A DNA stretch of 64,000 bases from positions 62,001-126,000 of the forward strand of contig CALGRR010000004.1 of the NCBI GenBank assembly GCA_937880805.1. The letters run 5' to 3'. The position numbers and the translations under genes are program-made. Below are positions 61,056 through 64,000 of this stretch, in pieces (the first letter of the stretch is position 1; every line of letters begins with the position of its first letter). This stretch comes from an uncultured Clostridia bacterium (GTDB taxonomy: Bacteria; Bacillota; Clostridia; Oscillospirales; Acutalibacteraceae). The notes below the pieces were generated by a model. It was not told the DNA's origin. It ran no database searches and saw nothing but the letters and a program-made list of their open reading frames with translations.

Positions 61056-61757
61056 ATGAAAAGAATTATAAGCATTTCGTTAAGTCTGATTATGCTTTTG
61101 TGCATTTCCGTTCCTGCTTTTGCGGTTCAGAACCCCATAAACGAAGCGGCTCAGACTATTGCCGTTATTGAAGATGAACTTGCCGAGAGCAACACAAGTG
61201 TTCTTGCAGAACTTGCTGAAATGAAAGCTCGACTTACAGATGCAGATCAGATTGCCGTTATTGACGATATGATTGAAGAATATACAGCATATCAGAACGG
61301 TACTCTTGCTATTCCTTACGGCAGTTTTCATCTGATTTATTCACCCGCAGTTTCAGCGGTTGTTGCATATTTCAATTCACAGGGTTATGTTCTTTCAGCC
61401 GAACTTCTTGCTCACGCAAAGGACAACAATGTGCTTGATTCAGCTTATACGCCCTCAAATGGTGCGTTGATGACACAGACAGCAAAGTATACCGAGCTTT
61501 GCTCAAACGGTCTTACAAGCGGCACAGCAAACTTTGTAAAGACTGGTGCAACTGTTGACGATGATTTCTACTATGCAATTCACGCTTGCACTTACACTAA
61601 AGACGTTGAAGCAAATACCATAACTGTAACTGACCGCTATGACTTTGCTCCCAACGATTGGAGCGATATTCAAGGTGTTGCTGTTGATACAATGTATAAG
61701 GCACAGGAAGCAGGCGTTATCGTTCCGTTCCAGCTTTCGATTACGGTTTCAATGTGA
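61056..61757 (+). CDS. Hypothetical secreted protein
   Basis: A 233-residue protein with a clear signal peptide (about residues 1-23, ending PAFAVQ). The mature part starts with a helical, charged section and continues with a mixed alpha/beta domain of unknown family. AAGGAG precedes the ATG. It is the last of the exported-protein group and lies 20 bp before a small membrane peptide gene. Confidence 0.65.
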   Translation: MKRIISISLSLIMLLCISVPAFAVQNPINEAAQTIAVIEDELAESNTSVLAELAEMKARLTDADQIAVIDDMIEEYTAYQNGTLAIPYGSFHLIYSPAVSAVVAYFNSQGYVLSAELLAHAKDNNVLDSAYTPSNGALMTQTAKYTELCSNGLTSGTANFVKTGATVDDDFYYAIHACTYTKDVEANTITVTDRYDFAPNDWSDIQGVAVDTMYKAQEAGVIVPFQLSITVSM

Positions 61758-61777
61758 TTTGAACATGGAGAAGTTAA

Positions 61778-61951
61778 ATGACAGTAATAGGTTATGAAAT
61801 TATGGCTCATCCACAAAGAGACTTAATTGTTACAAATATTTTTATTATAACGATTTTGATGATTTGCATTGGAGCAAGTGAAAAACTACAGAATTTCCTT
61901 TTAAATTTATTTAATAAAATAAAGAAGATAATTACTAATAAAAAAAAGTAA
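61778..61951 (+). CDS. Small hypothetical single-pass membrane peptide
   Basis: A 57-residue frame 20 bp after the secreted protein, with GGAG at 61767 before its ATG. One membrane helix (about residues 17-33, LIVTNIFIITILMICIG) and a basic end (FNKIKKIITNKKK). The next terminator is at 62001-62040. Function unknown. Confidence 0.5.
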   Translation: MTVIGYEIMAHPQRDLIVTNIFIITILMICIGASEKLQNFLLNLFNKIKKIITNKKK

Positions 61952-62000
61952 ATATCAAATATAAAAATGACAAACTGATACTAATTTTTTATGTTAATTC

Positions 62001-62040
62001 AACCTGCAACATTGAATTTGATGTTGCAGGTTATTTTTTT
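62001..62040 (+). terminator. Terminator after the secreted protein pair
   Basis: AACCTGCAACAT and ATGTTGCAGGTT around an 8-nt loop followed by ATTTTTTT. Confidence 0.85.
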
Positions 62041-62123
62041 AAAAAAATTTTTAAATAAGAAAGTTTTTTTCCTATTAAACAATTACCCTGCTCATTGTCG
62101 CAAAACAAAGGGGGCAAAAATAA

Positions 62124-62441
62124 TTGAGTACTCTTGAGAGAAGAGAAGAAATACTTGAGATTTTAAGCTTGCGTCGTTTTGAAACTATGGGAAATCTCGC
62201 TAGTGAATTAAATGTAACTCGGAGAACAATTCAAAATGACATTGTGGCACTTAGTTGTTTTGCACCTATATATACTGTTAGAGGAAGATATGGTGGTGGC
62301 GTATGTTTAATGCAAGGTTTTTATTTGTATAGAAGATACCTTACAGATGAACAGAAAAAAGCATTGACTGATGTTATAAATGGTCAACCTCCAAATTGTG
62401 AGATGCTGCAAAGTATTATAAATACTTTTTCTAAAAAATAA
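62124..62441 (+). CDS. DeoR/HTH_11-type transcriptional regulator
   Basis: A 105-residue protein with a winged helix-turn-helix of the HTH_11 type in residues 3-62 (ERREEILEILSLRRFETMGN, LNVTRRTIQNDI). The C-terminal part is helical and short, so no ligand domain is present. The start is TTG at 62124 after GGGGGC. It heads a short set of mobile-element genes on the same strand. Confidence 0.7.
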   Translation: MSTLERREEILEILSLRRFETMGNLASELNVTRRTIQNDIVALSCFAPIYTVRGRYGGGVCLMQGFYLYRRYLTDEQKKALTDVINGQPPNCEMLQSIINTFSKK

Positions 62442-62472
62442 ACATATTATTATTCAAAGAAGGATAAATTAA

Positions 62473-62682
62473 ATGCTATTACTCAAATATTTTAACGCCG
62501 AAAACACTAAAGTTGACCATGTAAAATGTCCGTTATGTAAAACAGGACGCTTATGCGATAAGCCTGTGGAAGAAAAAGTAGTTGTACCCGTTGAAAGCGG
62601 TGATTTTTCAGACAAAAACAACGATAAGATAATTTTGAAATGTCCAAAGTGTAGCCAACAAATTATAATTTGTTTTAAATAA
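62473..62682 (+). CDS. Small zinc-ribbon protein
   Basis: A 69-residue protein with CPLC near residue 19 and CPKC near residue 58, probably a zinc-binding ribbon. GAAGGAT precedes the ATG. Short zinc ribbons of this type often follow HTH genes in clostridial mobile elements. Function unknown. Confidence 0.6.
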   Translation: MLLLKYFNAENTKVDHVKCPLCKTGRLCDKPVEEKVVVPVESGDFSDKNNDKIILKCPKCSQQIIICFK

Positions 62683-62798
62683 ATAATATATCTTGTACAT
62701 AGTTCAACCACCAGACATACTGAGCATTATCAGCAAAGCAAGCTGGAAAAGAGCCAACATTCATCATTTATGGTGAAATATACGGACTATTGAGTTAG

Positions 62799-62842
62799 GA
62801 CATGACAAGCAGCTCATAAGCTGAATTGTCGTGTCTTTTTTT
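62799..62842 (+). terminator. Terminator after the zinc-ribbon gene
   Basis: GACATGACAA ... TTGTCGTGTC with inner CAGCT/AGCTG, followed by TTTTTTTA. Confidence 0.85.
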
Positions 62843-62845
62843 ATA

Positions 62846-62875
62846 CCCTTTCTGCTTATGACAGAAAGGGGTTTT
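62846..62875 (+). terminator. Second tandem hairpin
   Basis: CCCTTTCTG and CAGAAAGGG (7-nt loop) followed by GTTTTATG. It makes the termination before the sigma gene stronger. Confidence 0.55.
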
Positions 62876-62913
62876 ATGTTTTATAAATGGATTTGCTTTG
62901 TTGCTGAATATCC

Positions 62914-62958
62914 CTAATCTCCGAATTTTGATTTTACCCAAAATTCAAAGGAGATTAG
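62914..62958 (+). promoter_or_regulatory. Hairpin that hides the ribosome binding site of the sigma gene
   Basis: CTAATCTCC (62914-62922) pairs perfectly with GGAGATTAG (62950-62958), and GAATTTT with AAAATTC just inside. GGAG is the Shine-Dalgarno sequence of the ATG at 62962, so it is closed in the stem unless unfolded. Confidence 0.6.
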
Positions 62959-62961
62959 AAA

Positions 62962-63531
62962 ATGACAATATCTAATAATAACAGATTCGACCAATTCAAG
63001 CGGGATTGTAAAATTATTAACCTCAAATATGAATATACAGGTTACAAGGATGATGTTCAATGGGCAATAGTAACAGAACTGTCCGAAGAAGAAATTCTCC
63101 AAAAATATCCCGAAGAAATCAAGCCATACGTTCCCTTTATTCGTCTTTCTGTATCGCAAGGAGAAGTATTTGAAGAAGGAACCCGATATGAAAACAAATG
63201 CAGAATGAGAGAGGTCAGAACCGGGTGTTCTTTTGATATTTCAGATGAGGAGTTTGCCAAATATCACCACGAGCTAATCGTCAATGATACTGAGGAGTCA
63301 CTTGTAAAAAAGGAAGAGCTTAAAATGCTTGAAAAAGCATTGTCAACATTGAGCGATGTTCAAAGAAGTCGAATATATAAGCACTTTTTTCTTCAGATGA
63401 CTTACTCGGAAATCAGCAAAGAAGAAGGTGTAAATCGCTCGTCGATTCGAGAATCAATCGAGCAAACTTTAAAAAAATTAAAAAAATTTTATGAATACCC
63501 CCCCAAATGGCACTTGCCAGTGCATATATAG
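62962..63531 (+). CDS. Sigma-70-like factor / region 4 protein
   Basis: A 189-residue protein. The C-terminal ~60 residues are a sigma region 4 helix-turn-helix (ALSTLSDVQRSRIYKHFFL, then TYSEISKEEGVNRSSIRESI). The N-terminal part does not show a clear region 2, so it may be a transcription factor-like sigma relative, as found in many clostridial mobile elements. Its ribosome binding site is sequestered in a hairpin. It is followed 54 bp later by the toxin gene. Confidence 0.75.
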   Translation: MTISNNNRFDQFKRDCKIINLKYEYTGYKDDVQWAIVTELSEEEILQKYPEEIKPYVPFIRLSVSQGEVFEEGTRYENKCRMREVRTGCSFDISDEEFAKYHHELIVNDTEESLVKKEELKMLEKALSTLSDVQRSRIYKHFFLQMTYSEISKEEGVNRSSIRESIEQTLKKLKKFYEYPPKWHLPVHI

Positions 63532-63585
63532 TGAAGGGCTTTTTTAATTCCCTTCAAATCTTAACTTTGAAAGGAAGTAATTACT

Positions 63586-64000
63586 ATGAAAAACAAAGAA
63601 GTCAAAAATATAAAATGGGGCGATATTTTCTACTGTGATTTGGGAAAGATGAACGGTTCTGTTCAGTGCGGACACCGCCCGGTCCTTGTCATTCAGACAA
63701 ACCCTTTGAACAAATCAAGCCCCACAATGGTTGTTGCCGTCATTACATCTGTTCGCAAGAAGCAGTCAATGTCAACACACGTTCTTCTTGATGAAGATTG
63801 CGGATTGAGTGAGCCTTCAATGGTTGCATTAGAACAGTTGAGAACAATAGACAAGATTGAAGATCTCGGCAGATATGTCGGATGCGTAACTAATGAAGGC
63901 AAAAGACAGGAAATAAAGCAGGGACTCAAATATCTTGTAGGCATACCTAAAAAGCCAAAAAGAGAGCGTGTGGGCAAAATCTTGTCGCTTTGTCCTGAAT
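63586..64000 (+). CDS. MazF/PemK-type mRNA interferase, partial (cut by window end)
   Basis: The frame starts at 63586 after AAGGAAG and stays open to base 64000. Residues 8-115 match the MazF/PemK family: WGDIFYCDLG, the RPVLVIQ strand and VVAVITSV, then THVLLDE. It cuts mRNA in a ribosome-independent way when not neutralised. No antitoxin gene lies directly before it; a partner downstream of the window is possible. A basic tail beyond residue 120 (KKPKRERVG) is longer than in most MazF proteins. Confidence 0.85.
   Translation, partial: MKNKEVKNIKWGDIFYCDLGKMNGSVQCGHRPVLVIQTNPLNKSSPTMVVAVITSVRKKQSMSTHVLLDEDCGLSEPSMVALEQLRTIDKIEDLGRYVGCVTNEGKRQEIKQGLKYLVGIPKKPKRERVGKILSLCPE

Noticed and set aside
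1..64000. tRNA or rRNA genes and CRISPR arrays
   Set aside because: No T-loop/acceptor-like arrangement, no rRNA stretch and no regular repeat-spacer series were seen on reading both strands.

Overview
The window looks like a Gram-positive anaerobe of the class Clostridia, most likely a gut or rumen Oscillospiraceae/Ruminococcaceae-type bacterium. This is inferred from AT-rich DNA, purine-rich ribosome binding sites, a Maff2/PrgI/VirB4 conjugation module of the kind found in clostridial integrative elements, an Agr quorum-sensing locus, LytTR regulation, and many secreted proteins, one ending in a dockerin-like EF-hand pair. No tRNA, rRNA or CRISPR array was seen.

Layout. (1) 1-18.96 kb is the conjugation core of an integrative conjugative element (ICE), all on the + strand: the end of a SNF2-type helicase, a small accessory insert (2.7-4.2 kb), a free-standing hairpin-rich RNA resembling an IscB omega/HEARO RNA, DUF3848-, Toprim- and DUF3846-type genes, a possible oriT, MobC, relaxase, PcfB, an ArdC-like protein, the VirD4 coupling protein, Maff2, a TrbL/VirB6-like protein, an inserted XRE repressor cassette, PrgI, VirB4 and an M23 cell-wall hydrolase. 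(2) 19.0-36.1 kb is an accessory island rich in defence-like genes. It holds two adjacent, translationally coupled genes that each join a Ppx/GppA-like actin-fold domain to a nucleoside-deoxyribosyltransferase-like domain; two small membrane proteins; a tyrosine recombinase; an ATP-grasp ligase with a lysine-2,3-aminomutase-like radical SAM enzyme; a large P-loop/TPR ATPase; a SIR2-HerA pair with a TIR protein; and a methyltransferase convergent with a membrane protein. (3) 36.1-42.2 kb holds a secreted nuclease, two XRE-like regulators around a strong palindrome, and a complete agrA-agrC / agrB-agrD locus whose AgrD has serine instead of cysteine in the core. (4) 42.2-61.8 kb is a run of exported proteins: a lipase-like multidomain protein, a peptidoglycan amidase with a ricin domain, a YdcF-like protein, a lipoprotein, a dockerin-ended giant, repeat proteins and a subtilase. 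(5) 62.1-64 kb carries a DeoR-type regulator, a zinc ribbon, a sigma-70-like factor and a MazF/PemK toxin cut by the window end; this is typical mobile-element cargo.

Three shared regulatory signals tie the parts together. First, a LytTR-type site (core aaaaccgca/tgcggtttt) occurs four times: before agrBD, the lipase-like gene, the lipoprotein gene and a likely small RNA at 36.1-36.25 kb that may be an RNAIII analogue. Second, a 17-bp palindrome of form GATAAY-N5-RTTATC occurs before the ligase/aminomutase pair, before the TIR gene, between SIR2 and the methyltransferase, and before the membrane protein. Third, a promoter-like motif (CGTAACATTTTGC...GTCATATATA) precedes four scattered accessory genes. 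All functional statements rest on reading motifs by eye; no database search was possible.
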